A DNA stretch of 10,073 bases from the NCBI GenBank assembly GCA_947573465.1, contig CANPET010000046.1, forward strand, positions 1 to 10,073, given 5' to 3'. Under the pieces are notes generated by a model, which ran no database searches, was not told the origin of the DNA, and saw nothing but the letters and a program-made list of their open reading frames with translations. The translations under genes were made by a program, and so were the position numbers. Shown here piece by piece: positions 1 to 8,500 of this stretch (its first letter is position 1; every line of letters begins with the position of its first letter). The DNA comes from an uncultured Eubacterium sp. (GTDB lineage Bacteria > Bacillota > Clostridia > Lachnospirales > Lachnospiraceae).

Positions 1-1
1 G

Positions 2-127
2 GGCGAAGTTCAGACAACACCGGGTGAAGTTCAGACAACACCGAGTGAAGTTCAGACAACACCGGGCGAAGTTCAGACAACACCAGGTGAAGTTCAGACG
101 ACACCAGGCGAAGTTCAAACAACACCA
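2..127 (+). repeat. 21-bp tandem repeat, six units (GEVQTTP)
   Basis: Six in-frame 21-bp units start at 2, 23, 44, 65, 86 and 107, each encoding GEVQTTP (the third unit has Ser for Gly). The units differ at only a few bases, so the array is recent or actively homogenised, and it probably continues past the left edge. In the protein it forms an extended Thr/Pro-containing spacer before the carbohydrate-binding module. Confidence 0.95.
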
Positions 128-1051
128 GCATCAGGAGAGATTACATTAGATCAGGAATTACCAGCACCAGAAGAACATAATAATTATGAGGTAGGTAAAT
201 ACACAGTTTATGTTGGAGGCTGGAGTGGTTCTACAGCAGTAGCAGGTACTGATGCGGCTGATAAGAATCATATTAAGGTTCAGAAAAAAACATGTACTAA
301 CTGGGATCCATGGGGAATACAGATAATCAAGAAGGTTACTGGATTAACACCAGGAGAAACATATACATATACAGTTGAAATGAAGGCATCTCCAGCAGAT
401 GGAAATTATAAAAAAACAGGAGATGATACATTATATCCACTTCAGGAAACACAGGCAGTTGAAATTCAGGTAGCAGCAAGTGAAGAAGGTGCAGCTGATT
501 TCGTTATAGGTCTTGGTGGAATAGGAAATGAAGTTGCTATTGATATTGCAAATCCAGTATTGAAAGATTCAAAAGGAAATGTTGTTGATATGGACAAGGC
601 AGAAGAGACAACAACACCAGCGCCTGTAGAGACGACAACACCAGCGCCTGTAGAGACGACAACACCAGCATCTGTAGAGACAACAACACCTGCTATTGTA
701 GAAACAACAACACAGGCATCTACAACAGTAGCTCCTACTACCACAACAGTAGTGTCAAAGACAACAGAAGCAAAGAAACTTGGAAAAACAACAGTGAAGA
801 GTGCATCTAAGAAGGGCGCAGCAACAAAAGTTAAGCTTACTTTTAAGAAAGTAAAAGGTGCAAAGAAGTATCAGGTACAGATTGCAAAGAATAAGAAATT
901 TAAAAAGGTTCTTGTTAAGAAGACAGTGAAAAAGGTAAAAGTAACTATTAATAGCAAGAAACTTAAAAAACAGAAAAAACTTTTTGTAAGAGTAAGAGCT
1001 GTTGGAGCTGATAAATGGTCAAAACCGAAAAAGATAAAAATTAAAAAATAA
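2..1051 (+). CDS. Secreted carbohydrate-binding (CBM4/9-like) protein, 5'-truncated
   Basis: This reading frame is open from the window edge (first full codon at 2) to TAA at 1049-1051, so the ATG at 380 is internal, has no ribosome binding site, and is not the start. Visible parts, numbered from codon 2: six GEVQTTP repeats (residues 1-42); a beta-sandwich module (about 64-197) with features of CBM4/9 domains, including YTVYVGGW, a WGIQI strand and LTPGETYTYTV; a Thr-Pro linker of ETTTPA units (about 202-245); and a Lys-rich terminal domain (nucleotides 779-1048, 90 residues, 34 Lys, 2 Arg and one acidic residue) ending WSKPKKIKIKK. The CBM4/9 family binds beta-glucans or xylans. I infer a secreted protein that binds a polysaccharide, possibly with a catalytic domain upstream of the window. 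The same terminal domain ends the next gene and the GH81 enzyme. The CBM call rests on pattern recognition, and the exact ligand cannot be told. Confidence 0.8.
   Translation, partial: GEVQTTPGEVQTTPSEVQTTPGEVQTTPGEVQTTPGEVQTTPASGEITLDQELPAPEEHNNYEVGKYTVYVGGWSGSTAVAGTDAADKNHIKVQKKTCTNWDPWGIQIIKKVTGLTPGETYTYTVEMKASPADGNYKKTGDDTLYPLQETQAVEIQVAASEEGAADFVIGLGGIGNEVAIDIANPVLKDSKGNVVDMDKAEETTTPAPVETTTPAPVETTTPASVETTTPAIVETTTQASTTVAPTTTTVVSKTTEAKKLGKTTVKSASKKGAATKVKLTFKKVKGAKKYQVQIAKNKKFKKVLVKKTVKKVKVTINSKKLKKQKKLFVRVRAVGADKWSKPKKIKIKK
605..718 (+). repeat. 24-bp tandem repeat (ETTTPAxV linker)
   Basis: Units start at 605, 629, 653 and 677, with a partial unit at 701. Each encodes ETTTPA followed by Pro, Ser or Ile and then Val. 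The first two units are nearly identical in DNA. This is the flexible Thr-Pro linker between the carbohydrate-binding module and the Lys-rich domain. The next gene carries the same 8-residue repeat period. Confidence 0.9.
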
Positions 1052-1073
1052 TAATTTTGATATCAACTATATT

Positions 1074-1100
1074 GGGAGTGGTAAAATGCCACTCCCTTAT
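1074..1100 (+). terminator. Rho-independent terminator-like hairpin
   Basis: A perfect 8-bp stem (GGGAGTGG at 1074-1081 with CCACTCCC at 1089-1096) has a 7-base loop and lies 22 bases after the stop at 1051. The tail is TTATATATT rather than a pure T run, so it is a weaker intrinsic terminator than the other two in the window. Confidence 0.7.
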
Positions 1101-1160
1101 ATATTGAAGTTTAAAGGACTTTTTTGAAAACTTTATTATATATCCTTTTATTGGTTAGAC

Positions 1161-1189
1161 TTGTTATTTTTATTGCTTAATGATAAAAT
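1161..1189 (+). promoter_or_regulatory. Sigma-A-like promoter for the 237-residue exported protein
   Basis: TTGTTA (1161-1166), a 17-bp spacer and TAAAAT (1184-1189) lie downstream of the preceding hairpin and about 40 bases before the ATG at 1231. The -10 matches 5 of 6 consensus bases and the -35 matches 4 of 6. The region is A+T-rich, so chance matches are possible. Confidence 0.5.
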
Positions 1190-1230
1190 TAAAATAATAT
1201 GACTATAAATGTAGAGAAGAGGAAATACAT

Positions 1231-1944
1231 ATGAAAAAATTTTGCGCGATGATTTGTACAGTTATAATGTTAGGAGTTACAATTTCAGTGGCGGGAGTTC
1301 AGAGCCAGAATCCGGGAGATATGGATGGTGATACAAACCGAAATCCATGGGAGAGTCTGTTTACAACAGCGCCAGAGACAACACCAAAGCCAGTGGAATC
1401 AACAACATCTGAAAGAACACCGGATACATCGGAAAAAGATACATTGATTGAGACAACAACACCAAAAACCATAGAGACAACAACACCGGATACCATAGAG
1501 ACGACAACACCGGATATTATAGAGACAACACCAGAACCATCAACAGGAGAGATAGATAGTACTACAAGTGCAATAAGCCAGGAAACAAAAACAACGGAAG
1601 ATATTACCACAACGAAGAAGATTGAAAAGACAACAAAGAAGATTGCAGTTGGAAAAACAAAGGTAAAAAAAGCGTTTAAGAAAAAAAACACGAAGAAGAT
1701 ATCTGTTAAATTAAAGAAGATAAAAGGTGCAAAAAAATACCAGATACAGATTGCAAAAAAGAAAAGATTTCAAAAGATTTTAGTTAAGAAAACTGTAAAA
1801 AAAGTAAAAGTTAAAATTGCAAGTAAAAGAGTTAAGAATAAGAGAAAACTATACGTTAGAGCGAGAGCAGTTAAAATTGTAAATCATAAGAAATATTTTG
1901 GAAAGTGGTCTAAAGCAAAAAGAATTAAGATACAAAGAAAGTAA
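1231..1944 (+). CDS. Exported Thr-rich protein with Lys-rich C-terminal domain
   Basis: I do not recognise this as a named family. The ATG at 1231 follows AGAAGAGG (1215-1222) with 8 bases between. Residues 1-23 are a signal peptide (MKKFCAMICTVIMLGVTISV, then AGVQS). A short mature head carries GDMDGDTNRNPWESLFT, with the NPW at 38-40. Residues about 46-139 are a Thr/Pro/Glu linker with 8-residue ETTTP units. Residues 140-237 are the Lys-rich domain: 37 Lys and 7 Arg in 98 residues and no Asp or Glu, ending with KWSKAKRIKIQRK. There is no catalytic domain, so it looks like a head displayed or tethered through the basic domain. The NPWExLFT motif recurs in the small gene downstream. A role in wall binding, or as a partner of its neighbours, is inference. 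The alternating Lys/hydrophobic pattern and GAKKYQIQIAK resemble a degenerate Fn3 domain. Confidence 0.9.
   Translation: MKKFCAMICTVIMLGVTISVAGVQSQNPGDMDGDTNRNPWESLFTTAPETTPKPVESTTSERTPDTSEKDTLIETTTPKTIETTTPDTIETTTPDIIETTPEPSTGEIDSTTSAISQETKTTEDITTTKKIEKTTKKIAVGKTKVKKAFKKKNTKKISVKLKKIKGAKKYQIQIAKKKRFQKILVKKTVKKVKVKIASKRVKNKRKLYVRARAVKIVNHKKYFGKWSKAKRIKIQRK
1450..1536 (+). repeat. 24-bp tandem repeat (ETTTPxxI linker)
   Basis: Units start at 1450, 1474 and 1498, with a partial unit at 1522. They encode ETTTP followed by KTI, DTI or DII. They share the 8-residue ETTTP period of the linker in the upstream gene and are likewise placed directly before the Lys-rich domain. Confidence 0.85.
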
Positions 1945-2012
1945 AGAAGTCTGTGGGAAATGGACAAAATGTAAAGTGAAAAAGAAAAAATAGTACATGT
2001 GTTGCGTTTTGT

Positions 2013-2040
2013 TTGAAAATATGCTATATATTTATATAAA
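2013..2040 (+). promoter_or_regulatory. Candidate promoter for the 46-residue gene
   Basis: TTGAAA (2013-2018), 16 bp, then TATAAA (2035-2040) lie about 45 bases before the ATG at 2086. An overlapping alternative is TTGCGT (2002-2007), 17 bp, TATATA (2025-2030). No convincing terminator separates it from the preceding stop at 1944, so some read-through from the upstream gene is possible. Confidence 0.5.
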
Positions 2041-2072
2041 GATTGCATTATGAGAAACAATTGTGTGACTAT

Positions 2073-2078
2073 AAGGAG
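2073..2078 (+). promoter_or_regulatory. Ribosome binding site of the 46-residue gene
   Basis: AAGGAG lies 7 bases before the ATG at 2086. It is one of the strongest Shine-Dalgarno sequences in the window and is the main reason to accept a gene this small. Confidence 0.8.
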
Positions 2079-2085
2079 TTGTATT

Positions 2086-2226
2086 ATGAAGAAATATGAA
2101 ACACCGGAATTAAAATCAATCTATTTTAATATAGAAAATAAAACTATGGATGGCTATAATGAAGGTGACATCGATGATAATCCATGGGAAGAGTTGTTTA
2201 CAGATAGAGCTTCGGGTGAGGCTTAA
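2086..2226 (+). CDS. Small peptide gene, 46 residues, NPWEELFT motif
   Basis: The ORF runs from ATG at 2086 to TAA at 2224-2226. Support comes from a strong AAGGAG, a candidate promoter and an intrinsic terminator 28 bases after the stop, which together make a self-contained transcription unit. The product starts MKKYETPELKSIYF, has no signal peptide, no transmembrane segment and no Cys, is acidic in its second half (GDIDDNPWEELFTDR) and ends ASGEA. Residues 32-39 (NPWEELFT) match the mature head of the exported protein just upstream (NPWESLFT), and the underlying DNA (2179-2202 against 1342-1365) is 19/24 identical, so the two share ancestry. The MKKYExPEL opening resembles small orphan peptides and RiPP-like leaders I recall from Clostridia and Bacteroidetes, but no modification enzyme or transporter is in view. 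Function is unknown; a signalling or regulatory peptide, a RiPP precursor or a remnant are all possible. Confidence 0.75.
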   Translation: MKKYETPELKSIYFNIENKTMDGYNEGDIDDNPWEELFTDRASGEA

Positions 2227-2254
2227 TAGTATTCCGAATTAAATGCTGATAATG

Positions 2255-2282
2255 CCAGGTACAATATGTACCTGGTTTTTTT
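2255..2282 (+). terminator. Strong Rho-independent terminator after the small gene
   Basis: A perfect 8-bp stem (CCAGGTAC at 2255-2262 with GTACCTGG at 2268-2275) closes a 5-base loop (AATAT) and is followed directly by seven T residues (2276-2282). It insulates the GH81 gene from upstream transcription. Confidence 0.92.
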
Positions 2283-2500
2283 ATTGTATAGGGCAATGAT
2301 TTATATATGAACGTTCTTTGAACTTCTTAAAAACTTAAATAAAATAAAAAAACTCTAAAAAACGATAAAAATATTTTTATCAAGGGGAAATGAATATGGT
2401 GCATTTGTTCAAAAACATGGACTAAAAGGGTCACTTAAAAGGAGAAACGACAAACTGATTTATCTATTTTGACCAAATTTCTGGAAAAACTTTTTTATTG
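2283..2500 (+). other. A+T-rich intergenic region upstream of the GH81 gene
   Basis: With the flanking terminator and promoter, this forms the 335-bp gap between the small gene and the GH81 gene. It holds an 18-bp palindrome (2364-2381), an AAGGGG followed by an 11-codon ORF (2390-2425) judged too short to call, and an AAGGAG (about 2438) with no start codon after it. I see no tRNA, riboswitch or longer coding sequence. The length is more than a simple promoter needs, so regulatory sequence is plausible but not shown. Confidence 0.5.
2364..2381. promoter_or_regulatory. 18-bp perfect palindrome, possible operator
   Basis: GATAAAAATATTTTTATC reads the same on both strands over all 18 bases. 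It lies about 120 bp upstream of the proposed GH81 promoter and about 180 bp before the start codon. It has no loop, so it suits a dimeric DNA-binding protein site rather than an RNA hairpin. In such A+T-rich DNA a chance origin is possible. Confidence 0.35.
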
Positions 2501-2529
2501 TTGAGGGGCAAAATGAAACAAATTATAAT
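2501..2529 (+). promoter_or_regulatory. Sigma-A-like promoter for the GH81 gene
   Basis: TTGAGG (2501-2506), a 17-bp spacer and a perfect TATAAT (2524-2529) place transcription start near 2536, giving a very short leader before the ribosome binding site GGAGG at 2550-2554 and the ATG at 2562. There is therefore little room for an RNA-based switch downstream of this promoter. Confidence 0.65.
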
Positions 2530-2561
2530 ATAAATATATTATTAAATTTGGAGGGAGTATT

Positions 2562-5500
2562 ATGTCTAAAATGATGAGACAAGTTACATCAATTATGCTT
2601 ACGTTAGTTATGGTTGTAACAGTCTGCCCGCAGGGTGAATTATTTGACATTCAGGCGGCGGATATAGAGAAACCATATAACCTTTCCTATGGCAGACCGG
2701 TATATGCAAGTTCCCAGAACGGAAATGATGCAGCGGAACTTGCAGTAGATGGTGACGAGGGAACAAGGTGGCAGGCAAAACAGGATGACAAAAATGAGTG
2801 GATGTATGTGGATCTTGGAAAAGAGGCAGATATTGACCATATTTATCTTCACTGGGAGTCTGCCCATGCAAAAACTTATGAGATTCAGTTTTCAAATGAT
2901 GAAGATAATTGGACAACAGTTTATACAAAGGGCAAGAAAAAGGGTGAATATGTCGATATGGCTGTTTCCTACACTGTAAATAGTTTAACAGATGGATTTG
3001 GCCAGATTAGTGCAAACTGGACTTCAGTTGAAGATGCACATTATAAAGTATATGATGGAGATCAGATTGCAGTAGCGCCGGATAATTATAAATTTACAAA
3101 TCATGGCGGTACTCAGGGAAATATTAAGTTAAGTGCCGGAAAACATACTTTAAAAGTAGTTGCTTTTAATCCAGCCACAAATGAAGAACTGGGCAGCGGA
3201 ATCTGTGAAGTAAATGTTGCAGAAGGAAGCAAGGGTGACAATGGAGTTGTTGTTGATTCCAGCGCGAATTTAAAACAGACTATCAATAAGGCAGATTTAA
3301 GTGCAACAAAGGCAAGATATGTAAGGGTGTTATGCGTAGAGAGAGCAATTGCTTATGGATGTTCCTTATACGAGTTTCAGGTATTTGGAACAGGAGGTTC
3401 TGCAAAACCACCTGTAGATTATGGTGAAAATCTTGCATTAAATAAAACAGTAACATGTTCGGGAACAAGGGATGAATGGTGGATGAAAGACGAGGAAGGT
3501 AATATCAAACCGGATGCGTACAACAATGTGAAACCGGAGAATGCAGTTGATGGAAATACATCCACAGTGTTTACATCTTATCAGGGTGATGACCAGTGGC
3601 TTACGGTAGATTTAGGGCAGGCATATACTCTTGGAAGAATCGTTATTAACTGGAATGCCGATGCAGGAAAGATTTATGATGTATTGGTGTCATCAGATAA
3701 TAAGAACTGGACAACAGTGCATCGTGTGACAAGAGGCTTTGCATATAAAATAGATAATTTTACATTATACAGACAAAATGTCCGTTACGTAAAAGTACTT
3801 GGATATACAAAGGTAGAAAGTGGAAGCGGTATTGGTATCGCAGAACTGTCTGTGTACAAATATAATGAAGGAGACAGCAAGGAGAATGAGACGGTTGCTG
3901 ATCTTCCGACAAGACAGATTATTAATAATTCTAATGGAAAAGGCTCTTATGTTTCAGGAGAAATGTATAATGAGAAGAATAAACTTCCTACGTTTATTAA
4001 TGAAGAAACAATGAAAACACCAATTGATTCCAATAGCTGGTGGTCCTCAGCAATGGTGCAGACATTTAGCAATCTGCTTTGTTCCACACCATTAAAAGCA
4101 AGTTTTACAAAGAAGGGACTAGGAGTATTACTCGCAACATCCGGCTGGGTAGGCGTCAGAACAGAAAATGATTTGGGAACAGACCAGAGCAGTGAGACAG
4201 GAAGAGACTTTTATATAAGTCCGGAAAGTCTTGATAGTACAACAGCTTATGACAGAGTTGAGACGCATGGTGATTATCATGTACAGTTAGGATTGATGGA
4301 TGATGATGCTCTTCAGATGAAGTCCACTATCGTTAAAGGTTCTCCTTATATTTACAATGAATTCTGCAATAATACAGTAGCATTTATTAGTGGTTCATCT
4401 ATTACAGAATTTTTTGATGGAAATGAAAAACAGATTCTCGTAAATAAAGGCGACACAATAGTTACAGATCATATTGGATTTAAATCATTTGATGAGGAAA
4501 ATACGAAGGCAAAAAATGAAGGCTCATACTTTGAAGTAAACGTTCCTGTAGGAACAGAGTTTAAGGTTATGATTGCTGCCGGTAACTACAAGGTTAAAGT
4601 TACTTTCCCATCAGCAAAAGATAATTATATGTCTGTAGCAGCAATGACAAAGAAAACAGATATTGATACATATTATAAGCATGGTTATGCATTTGTGACA
4701 GATACAGCAGTAGACTATACATATAATAAAGACAATTCAAAAATTATAACAACATATACAGCAACTACAAAGGTAATGAGAAGTGGATTTTCCAATGTGA
4801 CAATGCATTGTTTATTCCCACATCAGTGGAAACATTCCAGTGCAGCAAATAATCCGGCTGCTACTTACACATCAGTTCGTGGAAATATGAAGTCTATTTG
4901 GGCAAATAAGTTTGAGACAACACAGCAGTTCTCAGGACTTCTTCCAACATTTGCAAAACCGGACAGTGAAATGTTTAACAGCAGTGAAATGATTGATTAC
5001 TTAAATCAGGTCGTTGCATCAAAATTAAATACAGCACCGGTATCAGATGCATACTGGGAAGGAAAAAATGTTCATCCATTAGCTATCAGTGCAATTATGG
5101 CAGATCAGTTAGGAGAGACAGAAGTTAAAGAGCAGATATTAGCAAAATTAAAGAGCATTATGGTTGACTGGTTTAACTATGATGGTGGAGATGACAGATG
5201 CTACTTGATATATAATAAAGACTGGGGAACATTATATTATCCAGACAGTGCGTATGGAGCGAATGCGGCTATCTGTGACCATCATTTTACATATGGTTAT
5301 TTCATGTTTGGTGCTGCTGTTCTAGCGGCATATGACAAGGATTTCTACAATGATTATAAAGACATGGTAGAGCTGCTTGTAAGAGATTATGCAGATCCAT
5401 TAGAACCGGAAGATGACGGGAATATGTTCTGCAAATTCAGAGCATTTGATCAATATACCGGACATTCATGGGCTGGTGGATATGCAGATAGTGATTCCGG

Positions 5501-8500
5501 TAACAATCAGGAATCTGCATCGGAGGCATTATTCAGCTGGGTAGGTATGTATCTCTGGGGTGAAGCTACAGGAAATCAGAAATATATTGATGCCGGTGCC
5601 TATGGATTTACGACTGAGATGGATGCAGTAGAACAGTACTGGTTTGACTATGATGAAGATAACTGGCTGCCGGAATATCCATTCCAGGCAACAGGACAGA
5701 TTTATGGTGCATCTATGGGATATGGCACATATTTTGGTGGACAGCCGGTATATGTATATGGTATTCAGTGGCTTCCGATTTCAGAGTATCTTACAAACTA
5801 TGGTATGAATCAGGAAAAATGTGCAAAGATTTATCAGGGATTAGAAGATGATACGGTTTATGCACAAAACATAGAGAGAAGAATATATGACCAGCTGGTG
5901 GCAGAAGGAAAACAGGAGGAGGCTGACACATGGCATGATCCGGATAAGTATGTTACTCCGGATAATGGATGGCAGCATATTACATGGCCGTTCCTTTCAC
6001 AGACAAATGCACAGAGAGCTTATGAAAAATTTGAGGCAAATGTAGCAAAAGTGCAGACAGAAGATAGAGCAAATACTCTCTGGTTTATTGCAGCGATGGA
6101 TCAGTTGGGATACCGTACAAATGATTACTCGGTTGTTGGAAATATTCAAGGTTCTGTTTATAGAAAAGACGAAGGAAATAAAACAACTTATACAGCAGAG
6201 GTTTGGAATCCGACAGCAACAACACAGACTGTTACAATCAAGAAAGCAGACGGAACAGTAGCAGGAACAGCAAAAGTCGGTTCGATGGCTACAGTTGCAT
6301 TTAAGATTGATACAGCAAAGAAATTTGATTTGACACAGGTTGCAACACCGGTTATTAAGGCTACTTCATTAGCAGGCGGACAGGTAACAAACAATGTTAC
6401 GGGAACAAAGAAATTTGAAGATACTCAGATTGTAGAACTTTCAACAGCTGAGAGTGGAGCAAAGATTTACTATACAACGGATGGAACAGTTCCGACAACA
6501 GAGTCAAAAGTCTATACAGGAAAGTTCTTAGTATCCAGCGATACAACAATTAAGACGATTGCTGTGAAAGATAATTATATTGATTCTGCATATGGTTCAG
6601 CAGCGATTCAGATTGATGGAGATGTCGTACAGAGCAGTGATAATTTAGCACTTGGTGCTACGGCTACAGCTTCATCAGAAGCAAATGATGCAAGTAAAGC
6701 AGGAAATGCTATCGATGGTGATATGACAACAAGATGGCAGGCAAAAGATAACAATGATGAATATATTGATATTGACCTTGGAAGAGTTCAGACAATCAAT
6801 ACAGTGAAAATTACATGGGAAGCAGCTTATGCTGAAAAATATGAAATTTGGACATCTGTAGATGGAGAAGAATGGACAACAGTAGCAAAAGAGAGTGGAC
6901 GTGTAGGAGAAATTACATCAAGTTTCCCAGCTACAGAAGCACGTTATGTAAGAATGCAGGGTGTTTCCAGAGGAACAGCATATGGCTATTCCATCTTTGA
7001 ATTAGAAGTATATGGAGCAGTGCAGGCAAATGCCCCAACAATTTCACCGGTTAGCGGAACATATAATGGTCCGCAGACAGTGACAATGTCAACTACAGTG
7101 AAAGGTGCTGAAATTAAGTATACATTGGATGGAACGACACCAACAGAGGATTCTCCGACTTATACAGCACCAATTACGATTAACAAATCAACAATTGTAA
7201 GGGCAGTAACGTATAGAAAAGGTATGATGCTTTCAGAACCAACAGAATCTAGTATCGTAATCGCAGGTACGATAGCGTTGAATAAGACATCAGCAAAGAT
7301 TGCGATTGACAGAACAGTACAACTTTCTGCTATTACAAACGAGAGTGTAACATGGTCTAGCAGTAATAAATCCGTGGCAATAGTCAGTGCAAATGGTCTC
7401 GTTACAGGTAAAAATCCAGGATTGGCAGTAATTACTGCAAAAACAGCCAGTGGAAAGACAGCAACATGTAATGTGACAGTTACAGAGCCAGTCCATATTA
7501 CATCTATTAGTATTCCGGCAGCATTGGAGATGAGAAACAAGACATCAGAGACAATGAAACTTGTTATTCATCCGGCAGATACTACAGATGATACAACAGC
7601 TGTCTGGACAACATCCAATGAACATGTTGTCGCTGTGAACGAAAATGGAACACTTACAGCAAAGGGAGAAGGAACAGCTACAATTACTGTTAAAGTAGGT
7701 AAGTTTACGGCAATATGTGAAGTGTTGGTAGGACCGGCAGCATCGAATGCAGAGATGGCTGCAAGTGCAAAATACAATGTTGCACTTAAGAAACCGGTAA
7801 CAGCTTATCCGGGAATTGCAGAGGGTAACATTTCATATATTACTGACGGTGCATTGACAGCGGGTGGCAACCATGCGGCATTAGGAAAGACCGGATGGAA
7901 TTATAATGGTGAGTGTTATGCGATTATTGATTTAGGTGATACTTATGATGCATCAACAATTGACCAGATTCTAGTACAATATAAAGATCAGGCTGACAAT
8001 GATACAGTCATGGGAAGAACATATGAAATACTATATTCAACCAATGGATTGGATTTCACTTCCGTTTATAAGTCAGATAAAGTGACAACAGCGGATATGG
8101 ATGCTCAGAACTGTGTAATTGCAGACGTTTCAGGACAGACAGGTGCTGTCAGATACGTTAAGATTTACTATCCGCAGAGTGCGGGATTTGGCATTCAGGT
8201 TTGTGAAATGGCAGTACTTAGCACAGAGCAGAATGCTAAGACGGTAGAGATTGAACGTTGTGCAGATCCGGCAGATTTTACAGTGACATCTGAAAAGATA
8301 TGTCAGATTGATTATACAATTACAGCTGGTGATGACCAGAATGATTATAAATATGTAGTATATTTAGATGGCAACAAAGTTACAGATTTAATTAGTGCAG
8401 GAAGTGGTACGATTAAAGAAGTGGCAGCCGGAACACATAAAGTAAAAGTAGTATCTTTCTATAATGGTTTGACATCAGAAGGCATTACAAAAGAGGTAAC

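Noticed and set aside
2..127. Possible CRISPR-like array
   Set aside because: Units are directly adjacent with no spacers and are in frame with a continuing coding sequence.
466..744. Minus-strand ORF of 92 codons rich in Val/Ser/Gly
   Set aside because: It is the complement of the Thr-Pro repeat in the + strand gene (ETTTPA reads back as GVVVS), with no ribosome binding site or recognisable domain. The same applies to 1299-1691 and 9134-9415.
1321..1356. EF-hand or dockerin-like calcium loop (DMDGDTNRNPWE)
   Set aside because: The acidic residues fall at loop positions 1, 3, 5 and 12, but the usual Gly at 6 and hydrophobic residue at 8 are missing, there is no second loop or flanking helix, and the spacing is not kept in the related 46-residue peptide.
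2390..2425. 11-codon ORF (MNMVHLFKNMD) after AAGGGG
   Set aside because: It is too short, lies upstream of the proposed GH81 promoter and has no feature of a regulatory leader peptide.
2562..2660. Lipoprotein signal (Cys22) in the GH81 protein
   Set aside because: The residues before Cys (VVTVC) do not fit the lipobox L-[AS]-[GA]-C, and a later cleavage after DIQA is more natural.
7160..7540. Minus-strand ORFs of 60-130 codons inside the GH81 gene
   Set aside because: They overlap well-defined domains on the + strand, and no start signals or protein families are evident. Other internal ORFs at 2608-2928, 3283-3468, 3820-4014, 6188-6394 and 7568-7777 are rejected for the same reason.
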